The translations under genes and the position numbers were made by a program. Shown here piece after piece: positions 55,123-64,000 of a stretch of DNA of 64,000 bases; positions within the stretch are counted from its first letter, which is position 1, and the number at the start of each line of letters is the position of its first letter. The DNA comes from Acinetobacter sp. ANC 4805 (lineage in GTDB: Bacteria; Pseudomonadota; Gammaproteobacteria; Pseudomonadales; Moraxellaceae), in assembly GCF_022549495.1 (NCBI RefSeq), contig NZ_JAKZGD010000004.1, positions 274,126 through 338,125 on the forward strand, in the 5' to 3' direction. Below the pieces are notes generated by a model. That model saw only the letters and a program-made list of their open reading frames with translations, made no database searches and was not told where the DNA came from.

Positions 55123-55677
55123 TTATTTAGGTTGGCGCAACATACTCAATAAGACATTATCTTTGTCAATAACATGGTGTTTAATTGCAGCTAAAGCGTG
55201 TCCAGCAATGAGTAGACCTGCAAACCACGATAAATAGATATGCAAGGGTTTCACGATTTCAAGAAGATCAGGATTGTCTTGCACTAAGCGTGGAATTTCA
55301 AATAAATATAAAACAGGGGCAGGGTGTCCAGCACTCCAACTAAATAAACAGCCTGTAATTGGTAGTGCAAGTAGCATGAGATATAATAAGAAATGCCCAA
55401 CATGTGCCACTATTTTCATGGTCGGAGACATTGTGTCAGGTAACTGTGGTGCAGGGTGGGTATAACGCCAAAAAATTCGAATCACAACCAGAAAGATAAT
55501 GGTGGTCGCTATATTTTTATGTAGTGTAATAACATTCCCTTTAAAGCTTCCATCAACGTCATAGCTGAGAAAATTACCACTATAAAAGCCGATCAGCCAA
55601 GCGGTGATAAAAATAGCCGCCATCAGCCAGTGTAAAATTTGCGCTGTGCGTGTGTAATATTGTGCTGAGGTTGACAT
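55123..55677 (-). CDS. Cytochrome b561 family protein
   Basis: A 184-residue membrane cytochrome with four helices. Heme-ligand His candidates lie in TAQILHWLMAAIFITAWLIG, VITLHKNIATTIIFLVVIRI, HVGHFLLYLMLLALPITGCL and LHIYLSWFAGLLIAGHALAA. It resembles E. coli CybB, which moves electrons from superoxide or quinol. Single gene. Confidence 0.9.
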   Translation of the reverse strand: MSTSAQYYTRTAQILHWLMAAIFITAWLIGFYSGNFLSYDVDGSFKGNVITLHKNIATTIIFLVVIRIFWRYTHPAPQLPDTMSPTMKIVAHVGHFLLYLMLLALPITGCLFSWSAGHPAPVLYLFEIPRLVQDNPDLLEIVKPLHIYLSWFAGLLIAGHALAAIKHHVIDKDNVLLSMLRQPK

Positions 55678-55893
55678 CGCAACATCCTAGCGGTGAGATA
55701 TGAGTCTTTCAATTTTAAATAGCTCATTTTTCTTCATATACAGTGTATATGTAACAGAGCGTTTTATGCTTGGAACAGTAAGTGGAATGCAGCGTCATTG
55801 TTATATTATGTAAAGAATCTACACAGTCATTTCTTTCAAGCAGCGCTTTAGGCACAATACGTCTGCCAAAATTTTGGATACAGGTTTGAATTC

Positions 55894-56268
55894 GTGAAAA
55901 AATTATTATTTATTGTGCCTATGCTATTTGCTTTAAATGGATGTGTTGCACCTAATACCAATAATACCGCTGCAACAACATCTCAGCAGTTGGGGGTGAC
56001 GGCATTAAAAATTGCAGTGAATGCGAAATGTATTAATGAAATACATACATTACCCGCATGGAAAACAGCAACTCGTTTAATGACATCTGAGCAACGTGAA
56101 AACATTCAGACAAATGTATGTGGCTGCGTCAGTGAAAAAGCACCAAATAGTGTAACGACGATTGAATTGGCAACAGCCGCGATTGACCCTACGGCACGTG
56201 CAACGATTGTGAATCAAGTTGTTTCTGAAACAGTAAATGCCTGTGTCGCAGAAGTATTGAGAAAATAA
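55894..56268 (+). CDS. Small lipoprotein, paralogue A of a tandem pair
   Basis: A 124-residue lipoprotein (GTG start; lipobox ALNGC). The mature region carries three conserved Cys (NAKCINE, TNVCGCV, NACVAEVL) and shares AW-K-A-x-R/K-LM, C-x-CV, AP, ELA-AA-D and NAC-V-EVL with the gene 150 bp downstream. No family name is recognised; it may be an envelope protein with disulfides. Confidence 0.65.
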   Translation: MKKLLFIVPMLFALNGCVAPNTNNTAATTSQQLGVTALKIAVNAKCINEIHTLPAWKTATRLMTSEQRENIQTNVCGCVSEKAPNSVTTIELATAAIDPTARATIVNQVVSETVNACVAEVLRK

Positions 56269-56416
56269 TGAGTTTAGAGATAAGACTGGTGATTACATTG
56301 GTCTTATTTCAATTGATCGCAACAACGTTATGTTTATTTTGTAAACTTTAATTATTTTATCTGAAATGTAGAATAAGATTTAAAACTCGTTATAAATAAT
56401 ACAATAAGGTGAGTGC

Positions 56417-56782
56417 ATGTATAACCATAAATTTTTGATTGCTTTAGCTTTGGCTTTTACCTCATCATTATGTGTAGCGCAAAATGCTGAGCAACATAGT
56501 TCCCATATCGTAAATTCAGCCATTCAAATTGCTGCCCAAACAAAATGTAAACATGATCTTGATGATTTTGCAGCATGGAAAATTGCAGCAAAGTTAATGA
56601 GTCATGATCAGAAACAACAAAAGAAGTCGCAGATTTGTAAATGTGTTGGTAAAAATGCACCTACAGTATTATCACCCTCTGAGCTTGCTTTAGCAGCAGT
56701 TGATTCGAAAGCAAGAACGACGTTAACAAGTGTTGCTGTTGCAAAAACCATGAATGCTTGTGTATCAGAAGTGCTAAAATAG
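56417..56782 (+). CDS. Small exported protein, paralogue B of a tandem pair
   Basis: A 121-residue secreted or periplasmic protein (signal peptide LALAFTSSLCVA). It keeps the same Cys pattern as the upstream lipoprotein (TKCKHD, SQICKCVG, NACVSEVLK) but lacks the lipobox arrangement, so the two copies may sit in different compartments. The intergenic bases 56269-56416 show no terminator. Confidence 0.65.
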   Translation: MYNHKFLIALALAFTSSLCVAQNAEQHSSHIVNSAIQIAAQTKCKHDLDDFAAWKIAAKLMSHDQKQQKKSQICKCVGKNAPTVLSPSELALAAVDSKARTTLTSVAVAKTMNACVSEVLK

Positions 56783-56802
56783 TAGAGTTTGAATAAGTTT
56801 TG

Positions 56803-56830
56803 ATTAGCTGCGATACGCGGCTAATTTTTT
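56803..56830 (+). terminator. Terminator abutting the rnhB start
   Basis: ATTAGCTGCG / CGCGGCTAAT (one G-U) with loop ATA and T6 ends one base before a GTG that could start rnhB. Confidence 0.75.
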
Positions 56831-56842
56831 GTGAGTAGTATA

Positions 56843-57409
56843 ATGTTTGTTGCTGGTGTAGATGAGGCAGGGCGAGGTCCCTTAATTGGTTCAGTGGTGG
56901 CTGCCGCAGTGATTTTAGATCCCAATAATCCAATTGAAGGTCTGAATGACTCTAAAAAATTGACTGAAAAAAAACGTGAAAAACTTTTTCTAGAAATACA
57001 AGAAAAAGCACTGGCTTGGTCGATTGCAGAAGCGACACATACTGAAATTGATGAGTTTAATATTTTACAAGCGACATTTTTGGCAATGCGCCGTGCAGTA
57101 GAAAACTTAAAGATTCAGCCTGAAAAAGTGATTGTGGATGGCAATCAAATTCCGAAAGGAATAGAAATTTCCTGTGAAGCAATTGTCGGTGGAGATGCGA
57201 GCCATGCTGAGATTAGTGCAGCAAGTATTTTGGCTAAAGTTACCCGTGATCATCAGATGTATGAACTTGATCAACAATACCCAAATTATGGTTTTGCTAA
57301 GCATAAAGGCTATCCAACAAAAGCTCATTTTGAAGCAATTGCTGCGCATGGCGTAATTGATCAACATCGCCGTAGCTATGCACCAGTAAAGAAAGCACTG
57401 GGCTTATAG
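56843..57409 (+). CDS. rnhB: Ribonuclease HII
   Basis: RnhB removes ribonucleotides and RNA from RNA-DNA hybrids. The 188-residue form from ATG 56843 starts [20 protein letters not shown] with the catalytic DEAGRG motif; further acids lie in VIVDGNQIP and [18 protein letters not shown], and the C-terminal [18 protein letters not shown] is standard. GTG 56831 would add four residues but starts inside the terminator tail. Confidence 0.95.
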   Translation: MFVAGVDEAGRGPLIGSVVAAAVILDPNNPIEGLNDSKKLTEKKREKLFLEIQEKALAWSIAEATHTEIDEFNILQATFLAMRRAVENLKIQPEKVIVDGNQIPKGIEISCEAIVGGDASHAEISAASILAKVTRDHQMYELDQQYPNYGFAKHKGYPTKAHFEAIAAHGVIDQHRRSYAPVKKALGL

Positions 57410-57434
57410 TTGTTAGAAAAGCTTGCCCCCTAAA

Positions 57435-57469
57435 TAATTAAAGCGACTAATGATTAGTCGCTTTAATTA
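57435..57469. terminator. Bidirectional terminator between rnhB and csrA
   Basis: A 16-bp perfect stem (57435-57450 with 57454-57469, centre AAGCGACTAA / TTAGTCGCTT) with loop TGA lies between the convergent genes. Confidence 0.88.
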
Positions 57470-57489
57470 TTGGAGAAGAATTCTGTACA

Positions 57490-57753
57490 TTAACGATTGA
57501 AGTTATTATGTCGGGTGAAATCGTTATTATCTTCTTCAAAAGAAAGTTGATAATCTTGATCAAGATGTTGTAAATGCTCATGCATGGCACGTTCATGTTG
57601 GATACGTTGGTAAATTTCCTCACGATGCACAGAAACTTCTTTTGGAGCATTAACCCCAATACGCACCTGATTACCTTTTACGCCAAGCACAGTAACACTG
57701 ACTTGATCCCCAATCATTAATGTTTCTCCGACACGACGGGTCAGAATCAGCAT
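57490..57753 (-). CDS. csrA: Carbon storage regulator CsrA with long C-terminal tail
   Basis: CsrA is an RNA-binding translational regulator. The first 60 residues are canonical ([39 protein letters not shown], with the key Arg44-region). The protein is 87 residues long, against about 61 in E. coli, because of an acidic/Asn-rich tail ([20 protein letters not shown]). Such tails are known in Acinetobacter and relatives. It lies downstream of lysC in the usual alaS-lysC-csrA order, with a good AAGGAG before the ATG. Confidence 0.95.
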   Translation of the reverse strand: MLILTRRVGETLMIGDQVSVTVLGVKGNQVRIGVNAPKEVSVHREEIYQRIQHERAMHEHLQHLDQDYQLSFEEDNNDFTRHNNFNR

Positions 57754-57911
57754 GTTTATCTCCTTGCTAAACGCTTAAACTTGCGACAGGGAATTCATTG
57801 TTTGAAAGCACAGCCTTAATATACAGAAAATTTTAACAGAAATATGTAAAAAACAGCATTTTTTCGTAAGTTCTGCCAAGTTCTTCTGAAAAACCTCACA
57901 ACTTAATATAA

Positions 57912-57950
57912 CAGAGCCACTGTAATAAAAACTATAGTGGCTCTGTATTT
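57912..57950. terminator. Hairpin between lysC and csrA
   Basis: CAGAGCCACT / AGTGGCTCTG is a perfect 10-bp stem, with a T6 tract only on the plus-strand side. On the lysC strand the tail is weak (TTATATT), so partial read-through into csrA is possible. The rest of 57754-57993 should hold the csrA promoter. Confidence 0.6.
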
Positions 57951-57993
57951 TTTACTATTTACATGAAAGTAAATATGTTTAGTTTGTTATTAA

Positions 57994-59274
57994 TTAAGCA
58001 CGTGCGCTGCTTTCGCCATGTTCACGGTCTAAACCAAAAGCGGTATGCAAGCAACGTACAGCAAGCTCTAGGTAGTTTTCTTCAATGATTACAGAAATTT
58101 TGATTTCTGAAGTTGAGATCATGAGGATGTTAATGCTTTCATCAGCAAGAGCCGTAAACATTTTGCTTGCTACGCCAGCATGTGAGCGCATACCTACACC
58201 AACGATAGATACTTTTACGATGTCATCACGTGTTACAACTTCACAGCCTTCAATGCTGCTTGCTGTGTGGTCTAAAATTGCTTTTGCTTTTGCTAGGTCA
58301 TTACGATTTACCGTAAAAGTAAAATCAGTTGTACCATCTTCTTCAACATTTTGGATAATCATATCCACTTCAATGTTGGCATCGCTGATTGGTGACAAGA
58401 TTTTAGAGGCAATACCTGGTTCATCAGGAACACCCAAAATAGTGAGTTTTGCTTCGTCACGGTTAAATGCAATACCTGCAATAATTGGTTGTTCCATATC
58501 GTCTTCTGCCTCAGTCGTAATTAGTGTGCCTACGTTTTGTTTGAAATCTTCATCAAATGCGCCATCATCGTCATTATCAAAGCTTGATAATACACGTAGA
58601 GGTACTTGATATTTACCTGCGAATTCAACAGAACGAATTTGTAAAACTTTTGAACCTAAAGATGCCATTTCAAGCATTTCTTCAAAAGAGATACGGTCAA
58701 CTTTTTTCGCTTTAGGCGCAACACGTGGATCAGTGGTATAAACGCCATCCACATCGGTATAAATTTGGCATTCATCTGCTTTTAATGCAGCAGCAAGTGC
58801 TACGCCAGATGTATCTGAACCACCACGACCTAATGTTGTGATATTACCTTCAGCATCAAAACCTTGGAAACCAGCGACAACAATGACACGACCTGCATCT
58901 AAATCATTGGTCATTACATCTGTATCAATTGATTCGATACGCGCTTTGGTAAACGCGCTGTCAGTTTTAATCCCAACTTGACGTCCAGTATATGATCTAG
59001 CTTCTACACCAATTGAATTCAGTGCCATAGCTAACATGGAAATCGTTACTTGTTCACCCGTTGACACCATTTGATCAAGTTCACGTGGGTTAGGGGTGCT
59101 AGTAATGGCTTTAGCAAGCGAAAGTAGGCGGTTAGTTTCACCACTCATTGCAGATACGACCACGACCACTTTATGACCATGATCATGCCAACGCTTGACA
59201 CGACGAGCAACATTTAAAATGCGCTCAGGAGTACCCATAGAGGTACCGCCATATTTTTGAACGATTAATGCCAT
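57994..59274 (-). CDS. lysC: Aspartate kinase
   Basis: LysC phosphorylates aspartate in the first step of lysine, threonine and methionine synthesis. The 426-residue, monofunctional protein starts MALIVQKYGGTSMGTPERI (kinase KYGGTS motif) and contains GRGGSDTSGVALAAAL and YTDVDGVYTTDP; two C-terminal ACT domains (TILGVPDEPGIASKILSPIS, VSIVGVGMRSHAGVASKMF) suggest feedback control by lysine and/or threonine. An antisense frame of 174 codons inside it is a shadow. Confidence 0.96.
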   Translation of the reverse strand: MALIVQKYGGTSMGTPERILNVARRVKRWHDHGHKVVVVVSAMSGETNRLLSLAKAITSTPNPRELDQMVSTGEQVTISMLAMALNSIGVEARSYTGRQVGIKTDSAFTKARIESIDTDVMTNDLDAGRVIVVAGFQGFDAEGNITTLGRGGSDTSGVALAAALKADECQIYTDVDGVYTTDPRVAPKAKKVDRISFEEMLEMASLGSKVLQIRSVEFAGKYQVPLRVLSSFDNDDDGAFDEDFKQNVGTLITTEAEDDMEQPIIAGIAFNRDEAKLTILGVPDEPGIASKILSPISDANIEVDMIIQNVEEDGTTDFTFTVNRNDLAKAKAILDHTASSIEGCEVVTRDDIVKVSIVGVGMRSHAGVASKMFTALADESINILMISTSEIKISVIIEENYLELAVRCLHTAFGLDREHGESSARA

Positions 59275-59340
59275 AGTTGTTCCATATAAGCCATGACCCT
59301 GAGAGGCATCAGGGTCAGTTACACAAAAGTGAAGTTTTTA

Positions 59341-62016
59341 TTATTGCTCAAGCCAAGCAGGCAATGCTGCGATCACTTGATCAAACTTCTCGTTAAGTGG
59401 CGCGCCACCTTGTGCTAAGTCAGGTTTACCACCACCTTTACCACCCAACTCTTGAGCTAAGTGTTTGATGATGTCACCTGCTTTTAGATGTGCAGCATAT
59501 TGTTTAGCGACGGACGCGATTAAACTCACTTTATCGCCTTCAACACCAGCTAAAATAATGACTGCATCTTCCAATTTTGATTTTACGCTGTCATGTAGAT
59601 TGCGTAATGATTTGGCATCTAAACCTTGTACTGATGTAATTAAAGTTTGACGACCTGCAATTTCTTTCACTTGATCAAGTAGCGCAACTGCTTGGAAGTT
59701 TGCCAATTTTTGATTCAATTGTTCGATTTGTTTTTGCAAGCTAGATGCTGTTTCAACAATCGCTTCGACTTTTTCTACAGTTTGGTCTTTTTGCGCTTTC
59801 AATAAACCGTTGATGGTTTGAATGTCACTTTCGGTTTTTTGAACTGTTTCAAGTGCCTTCGTACCTGTCACGGCTTCAATACGGCGAACGCCCGCAGCCA
59901 CGCCACCTTCAGAAGTGATTTTGAATAAACCAATATCACCCGTGCGCTTAACGTGAATGCCGCCACACAGTTCGATCGAGAAGTTCTTTTCTTCAATGAC
60001 TGAACCCATAGACAATACGCGAACTTCTTCGCCATACTTTTCACCGAAAAGCATCATTGCGCCTTTCGTTTTAGCTGATTCAATATCGAGCAGTTCAGTC
60101 GTTACAGGAGTGTTGGCAATCACTTCGGCGTTGACTAAACGTTCAATCTGTTGCAATTGTTCAAATGAAACAGGTTGGTCATTGGCAAAGTCAAAACGTA
60201 AAATATCGCTTGCAACCAAAGAACCTTTTTGCTGAACGTGATCACCTAATATTTGGCGTAACGCAGCATGTAATAGGTGAGTCGCAGAGTGGTTGCGCGC
60301 TGTTGCAGCACGAATATCCGCTTTAACGGTTGCTTCAACGTTTTGAGTTGCTTTGAGGCTACCCATCGTCACGATACCTTGGTGTACAAAAGCACCACCA
60401 GATTTTTTGGTATCTTGAACTTCGAAAATACCAGTATCATTTTTGAAGATACCTGTGTCACCAATTTGACCACCGCTTTCAGCATAGAAAGGGGTTTGGT
60501 TCAAAACGATAAGGGCTTCATCACCTTCATTAATTTCATCAACTTGAACGCCATCTTTATAGATCGCAACAATTTGACCTTGACCTTGAGTTGCATCATA
60601 ACCATCAAATTGAGTTTCGCCTTCAACTTTAACAATGCTGTTATAGTCAACTGCGAATTTACCAGCATCACGTGCACGTTGACGTTGTGCAGCCATTTCA
60701 ACTTCGAAGCCAGCTTCGTCAATTGTAAGATCACGTTCACGCGCGATATCAGCAGTTAAGTCAGTCGGGAAGCCGTAAGTATCGTAAAGTTTAAATACAG
60801 TTTCACCAGCAATCACATTGCCTTTTAGCTGAGCCAATTCACCTTCAAGTAATTTCAAGCCTTGTTCAAGTGTTTTCGCAAATTGCTCTTCTTCTTTCAG
60901 CAGTTGCGCTTCAATGCGTGCCTGTTGTGCTGCAAGTTCAGGATATGCTTCACCCATGACTTCAATTAGCGGTTGCAACATCTTGTAGAAGAATGAACCA
61001 GTCGCACCCAATTTGTTGCCGTGACGCACTGCACGACGAATGATACGACGCAACACATAACCACGACCTTCATTTGATGGGTTAACACCGTCAGCAATCA
61101 AGAATGAGCATGAACGTGCATGATCTGCAATCACTTTTAAAGAAGCTGGGTATTCAACTGGTTTATTTTGAGCTTTCGCTTCAGCTTCAATGGCAGTGGT
61201 ATCCAAACCAATGATTTCAGCTGCTGCTTTTAATAAATGCTGGAACAGGTCAATTTCGTAGTTCGAATTGACATGTTGCAGAACTGCAGAAATACGCTCC
61301 AAGCCCATACCTGTATCTACAGAAGGTGCTGGAAGAGGGTGCATTACACCATCCGCAGTACGGTTAAACTGCATGAAAACGTTGTTCCAGATTTCGATGA
61401 AACGGTCGCCATCTTCCTCAGGTGAGCCTGGTAAGCCACCCCAGATATGATCACCATGATCATAGAAAATTTCAGAACACGGACCACAAGGACCTGTATC
61501 ACCCATTGCCCAGAAATTATCAGATGCGTATTTTCCGCCTTTGTTATCGCCAATACGAATGATACGTTCAGCATCGATTCCGATTTCTTTGTTCCAGATA
61601 TCAAATGCTTCATCATCGGTATGATAAACCGTGACATATAAACGATCTTTCGGTAAGCCTAACCATTGTTCGCTGGTTAAAAATTCCCAAGCAAATTTCA
61701 GTGCATTTTCTTTAAAATAATCACCGAAAGAAAAGTTACCTAACATTTCAAAGAAAGTGTGATGACGTGCGGTATAACCTACATTGTCGAGGTCATTGTG
61801 TTTGCCGCCTGCTCGGACACATTTTTGAGATGAAACAGCACGAACATAATCACGCTTTTCTAAACCTAAGAAACAATCTTTAAACTGGTTCATACCAGCA
61901 TTGGTAAACAGTAAAGTTGGGTCGTTGGCAGGAACGAGAGAACTCGAAGCAACACGTGTATGCCCTTGCGATTCAAAGTAACGCAAAAATGCTTCACGGA
62001 TTTCAGCGGATGTCAT
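59341..62016 (-). CDS. alaS: Alanyl-tRNA synthetase
   Basis: AlaS charges tRNA-Ala. ATG 62016 gives [20 protein letters not shown], the usual start; a longer frame to 62037 lacks an ATG. The 891-residue protein has the class II catalytic core ([38 protein letters not shown]), the editing domain with zinc-binding [11 protein letters not shown] and [13 protein letters not shown], and a C-terminal C-Ala domain with [14 protein letters not shown]. Confidence 0.97.
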   Translation of the reverse strand: MTSAEIREAFLRYFESQGHTRVASSSLVPANDPTLLFTNAGMNQFKDCFLGLEKRDYVRAVSSQKCVRAGGKHNDLDNVGYTARHHTFFEMLGNFSFGDYFKENALKFAWEFLTSEQWLGLPKDRLYVTVYHTDDEAFDIWNKEIGIDAERIIRIGDNKGGKYASDNFWAMGDTGPCGPCSEIFYDHGDHIWGGLPGSPEEDGDRFIEIWNNVFMQFNRTADGVMHPLPAPSVDTGMGLERISAVLQHVNSNYEIDLFQHLLKAAAEIIGLDTTAIEAEAKAQNKPVEYPASLKVIADHARSCSFLIADGVNPSNEGRGYVLRRIIRRAVRHGNKLGATGSFFYKMLQPLIEVMGEAYPELAAQQARIEAQLLKEEEQFAKTLEQGLKLLEGELAQLKGNVIAGETVFKLYDTYGFPTDLTADIARERDLTIDEAGFEVEMAAQRQRARDAGKFAVDYNSIVKVEGETQFDGYDATQGQGQIVAIYKDGVQVDEINEGDEALIVLNQTPFYAESGGQIGDTGIFKNDTGIFEVQDTKKSGGAFVHQGIVTMGSLKATQNVEATVKADIRAATARNHSATHLLHAALRQILGDHVQQKGSLVASDILRFDFANDQPVSFEQLQQIERLVNAEVIANTPVTTELLDIESAKTKGAMMLFGEKYGEEVRVLSMGSVIEEKNFSIELCGGIHVKRTGDIGLFKITSEGGVAAGVRRIEAVTGTKALETVQKTESDIQTINGLLKAQKDQTVEKVEAIVETASSLQKQIEQLNQKLANFQAVALLDQVKEIAGRQTLITSVQGLDAKSLRNLHDSVKSKLEDAVIILAGVEGDKVSLIASVAKQYAAHLKAGDIIKHLAQELGGKGGGKPDLAQGGAPLNEKFDQVIAALPAWLEQ

Positions 62017-62211
62017 AAAACGAGTACTCACAACCAAGCGTCCATAATTTTTAAAAGTGCTAAATTATAACGGAAAATATGATCCCAACCAACGATTTTA
62101 CAAGCAATATCATATAAAACTGTGTTTAAGCTAAAAATCTATATTCAATAGCGCTGTTCATGTTTTACCATATAGCATAGAAAAGATGATGTTTTGATGA
62201 AAGGGCTCTGC

Positions 62212-63237
62212 ATGCAACGTATCGCTATCAATGGATTTGGTCGAATTGGTCGAAATGTATTACGTGCGTGGTTTGAGAGTCCAAAACAATTTCAATTTGA
62301 TATCGTTGCTATCAACGACATTGCCGATGTGCAGACTTTGGTACATCTGTTTAAATACGATACCACGCATGGACGTTTTGCAGGTCAAGTTGAAATTCAG
62401 ATTGAAAATGAACAGATATTTTTAAATATTCAGTCCCATCAACGACAATTAAAATTACAGGTATTTAAACAGGCTCAACCTGAATTACTCCTTTGGGCAG
62501 ATTTAAAAATAGATGTGGTGTTGGAATGTACAGGTCTATTCCGTTCACGTGCTGATGCAACTCGGCATGTCGAAGCAGGGGCAAAGCGCGTGATTATTGG
62601 GGCTGCACCTTTTGATTCGGTCGATGCTGCAATTGTCTATGGTGTCAATCATGCCGAAGTCAAAGCCACGGACCAGATTATTTCCAGTGTGTCCTGTACC
62701 ACACAGGCTTTGGTGCCATTGGTGAAAATTATTGATGATGCTTTCAGGATTGATACCGCTTTAATGACAGAAATTCATGCAGTCACAGCAGATCAATCCG
62801 TTTTAGATCATGCACACCGAGATTTACGTCGTGCCCGTGCTTCAGGACAAAATATTATTCCAACAACTTCGAGTGCATTAGGGGCATTAAAACAAGTCAT
62901 GCCAAAAATGGAAGGTCGAATTGATGGTTATTCTATTCGTGTTCCAACCATTAATGTCGCAGCAATTGATTTGAGTTTTGTCTCGCATTCAGCCATTACG
63001 GTGCATAAAATTAATCAGGTATTGAGCAAAGCTGCACAACTTGATTATGCGCAGATTATGCAAGTGACCGATGAGGATTTGGTTTCAAGTGATTTTAATC
63101 ATTCACCATATTCTTTAATCGTTGATTTAACTCAAACCATGGTGGTGGGTCATCAAGCCAAAGTGTTTGCGTGGTATGATAATGAATGGGGATATGCGAA
63201 TCGTTTACTCGATTTGTGTGAATCATTTTGTCGTTAA
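62212..63237 (+). CDS. GAPDH-family dehydrogenase, erythrose-4-phosphate dehydrogenase-like
   Basis: A 341-residue NAD-dependent dehydrogenase. RIAINGFGRIGRNVLRAWFE is the Rossmann start; the active-site Cys is in SSVSCTTQALVPL; the catalytic His is in MTEIHAVTADQ; YDNEWGYANRLLDL is the family end. The phosphate-site region DLRRARASGQNIIPT reads like Epd (pyridoxal phosphate pathway) more than glycolytic GapA, so an Epd-type role is favoured. ATG 62212 has AAAGGG 6 nt upstream. Confidence 0.85.
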   Translation: MQRIAINGFGRIGRNVLRAWFESPKQFQFDIVAINDIADVQTLVHLFKYDTTHGRFAGQVEIQIENEQIFLNIQSHQRQLKLQVFKQAQPELLLWADLKIDVVLECTGLFRSRADATRHVEAGAKRVIIGAAPFDSVDAAIVYGVNHAEVKATDQIISSVSCTTQALVPLVKIIDDAFRIDTALMTEIHAVTADQSVLDHAHRDLRRARASGQNIIPTTSSALGALKQVMPKMEGRIDGYSIRVPTINVAAIDLSFVSHSAITVHKINQVLSKAAQLDYAQIMQVTDEDLVSSDFNHSPYSLIVDLTQTMVVGHQAKVFAWYDNEWGYANRLLDLCESFCR

Positions 63238-63276
63238 ATAGATCATATATTAGAAATAAAATTTGAGGATAAAATT

Positions 63277-63594
63277 ATGACATTGATGTTGATTTGGGGT
63301 TTCCTGATTGTTTTATTGGTGGCTGTTGCTTTTTTATTCTGGTTTCAGTTTAAAACGTCAACAGTAGTACCAAACCAAGATACACACGTTTTACAACTTG
63401 AGGGAAAAGTTGTACATCTAGAGTTGCATCTAAAAAAGAGTTTGGAAATTATGCAAGATTTAGCAAAGAAGATGCATGTACAACAAGAAGTTTTAGATAG
63501 AACGGTGGCAAATATTGCAGCATTGGAGAAACAAAATGCTGAGTTAGTGAATGTGTTGGAAATCGTGGTGAAGGGTGGGAGCAGAAACCTGTAA
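63277..63594 (+). CDS. Small membrane-anchored coiled-coil protein
   Basis: A 105-residue protein with one N-terminal helix (LMLIWGFLIVLLVAVAFLFW) and a cytoplasmic or periplasmic coiled coil (LEGKVVHLELHLKKSLEIMQ, LDRTVANIAALEKQNAELVN). Function unknown. It lies 39 bp after the dehydrogenase gene and probably shares its transcript. Confidence 0.65.
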   Translation: MTLMLIWGFLIVLLVAVAFLFWFQFKTSTVVPNQDTHVLQLEGKVVHLELHLKKSLEIMQDLAKKMHVQQEVLDRTVANIAALEKQNAELVNVLEIVVKGGSRNL

Positions 63595-63686
63595 TATAAG
63601 TGATTCGAAATCTCATTCTATGCTGTATGTTTAAATAAAATTTGATATTATCCATGATATTAAAAATTTAATATTAATGAATCATT

Positions 63687-63908
63687 ATGGAATTTAACTT
63701 TAAAACAAAAACCATTTTTTTATTTCTAGCATCTGGTTTTATTTTAACTGCATGTGGAGGCGGTGGTTCAGATCAAACGAGTAACGATAGTCAACAAGAA
63801 GATGCTTTATATCAAGTTTATTATCAGCGTCCAAATGTTTCATTAAATATTATCTCAGACTTTTTTGAAATTACTAAATATTCAATTCAAGGTGGTGGGA
63901 TTGACTAG
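63687..63908 (+). pseudogene. Lipoprotein gene probably truncated by an IS
   Basis: A lipoprotein signal (FLFLASGFILTAC then GGGGSD) starts a frame that stops after 73 residues at TAG inside CTAG 63905-63908, exactly where an IS5-type end seems to begin. The last residues (ITKYSIQGGGID) do not look like a natural C-terminus. The remainder of the gene would lie beyond the element, outside the window. Confidence 0.5.
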
Positions 63909-64000
63909 ATCTCTTGCGAAAGTTAATTTTGACTCATCCAGTTAATCAGCCCAGCAATTAAATTCATCCTTAAACCAAATCGTTTTCTTCTGTTTCGATA
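63909..64000 (-). mobile_element. End of an IS5-family-like insertion sequence
   Basis: The complement of 63923-64000 translates to YRNRRKRFGLRMNLIAGLIN then WMSQN and a stop, the C-terminal style of IS5-family transposases. The element edge would be ATCTCTTGCGAAAGTTAA from 63909, next to CTAG, a target favoured by this family. Only the last 25 transposase residues are in view. Confidence 0.55.

Noticed and set aside
58085..58609. 174-codon antisense frame inside lysC
   Set aside because: lysC is certain from its motifs; the antisense product has no recognisable feature and is a shadow.
60277..60759. 160-codon antisense frame inside alaS
   Set aside because: It overlaps the well-supported AlaS coding region and has no family resemblance.

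Overview
The window reads as an Acinetobacter chromosome. It is AT-rich and gammaproteobacterial, with kdsD-kdsC-lptC-lptA-lptB, fdxA next to mutS, alaS-lysC-csrA with a long-tailed CsrA, and an NCS2 permease beside an adenine-deaminase-type gene. The assignment rests on gene content and protein resemblance; no search was run.

Region by region: 1-2951 is the end of a Kdo/LPS-transport operon. 3248-8105 is a three-gene type I secretion operon (TolC-like, ABC ATPase, HlyD-like) without a nearby substrate. 8189-15401 holds housekeeping genes: an IMPACT-family protein, a hexapeptide transferase, a universal stress protein, an O-methyltransferase, an M15-like lipoprotein, fdxA and mutS.

15.34-49.29 kb is a roughly 34-kb genomic island inserted in the first codons of mutS. 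An imperfect 300-bp direct repeat bounds it: mutS start, spacer and integrase start occur at 15344-15658 and again at 48985-49287. The island supplies the present mutS start, and the displaced copy lies at the far end. Inside, in order, are: a P4-type integrase; three YfjJ/inovirus-Gp2-like genes, one keeping an H-C-H motif; two lipoproteins; a 190-nt folded non-coding element; and a recombination/regulation block (zinc ribbon, DUF932, YqaJ nuclease, RDF-like protein, AlpA). Next comes a pair of very large exported proteins of 2240 and 1067 residues. The second carries a transglutaminase-like fold with Ser at the Cys position and ends in a short hydrophobic tip. Two small membrane-protein genes, a broken second tip and an IS3 element follow. 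The island ends with an 11-gene type II secretion-like operon on the minus strand. My reading, which is inference, is that this is a mobile secretion system with its own giant cargo and a polymorphic-toxin-style effector/immunity tail.

49.6-63.9 kb returns to ordinary genes: a TonB receptor behind a Fur-like box, purine uptake and deamination, cytochrome b561, two paralogous small exported proteins, rnhB, csrA, lysC, alaS, an epd/gap-like dehydrogenase and a small coiled-coil membrane protein. At the right edge a small lipoprotein gene appears to be cut by an IS5-type element at a CTAG site.
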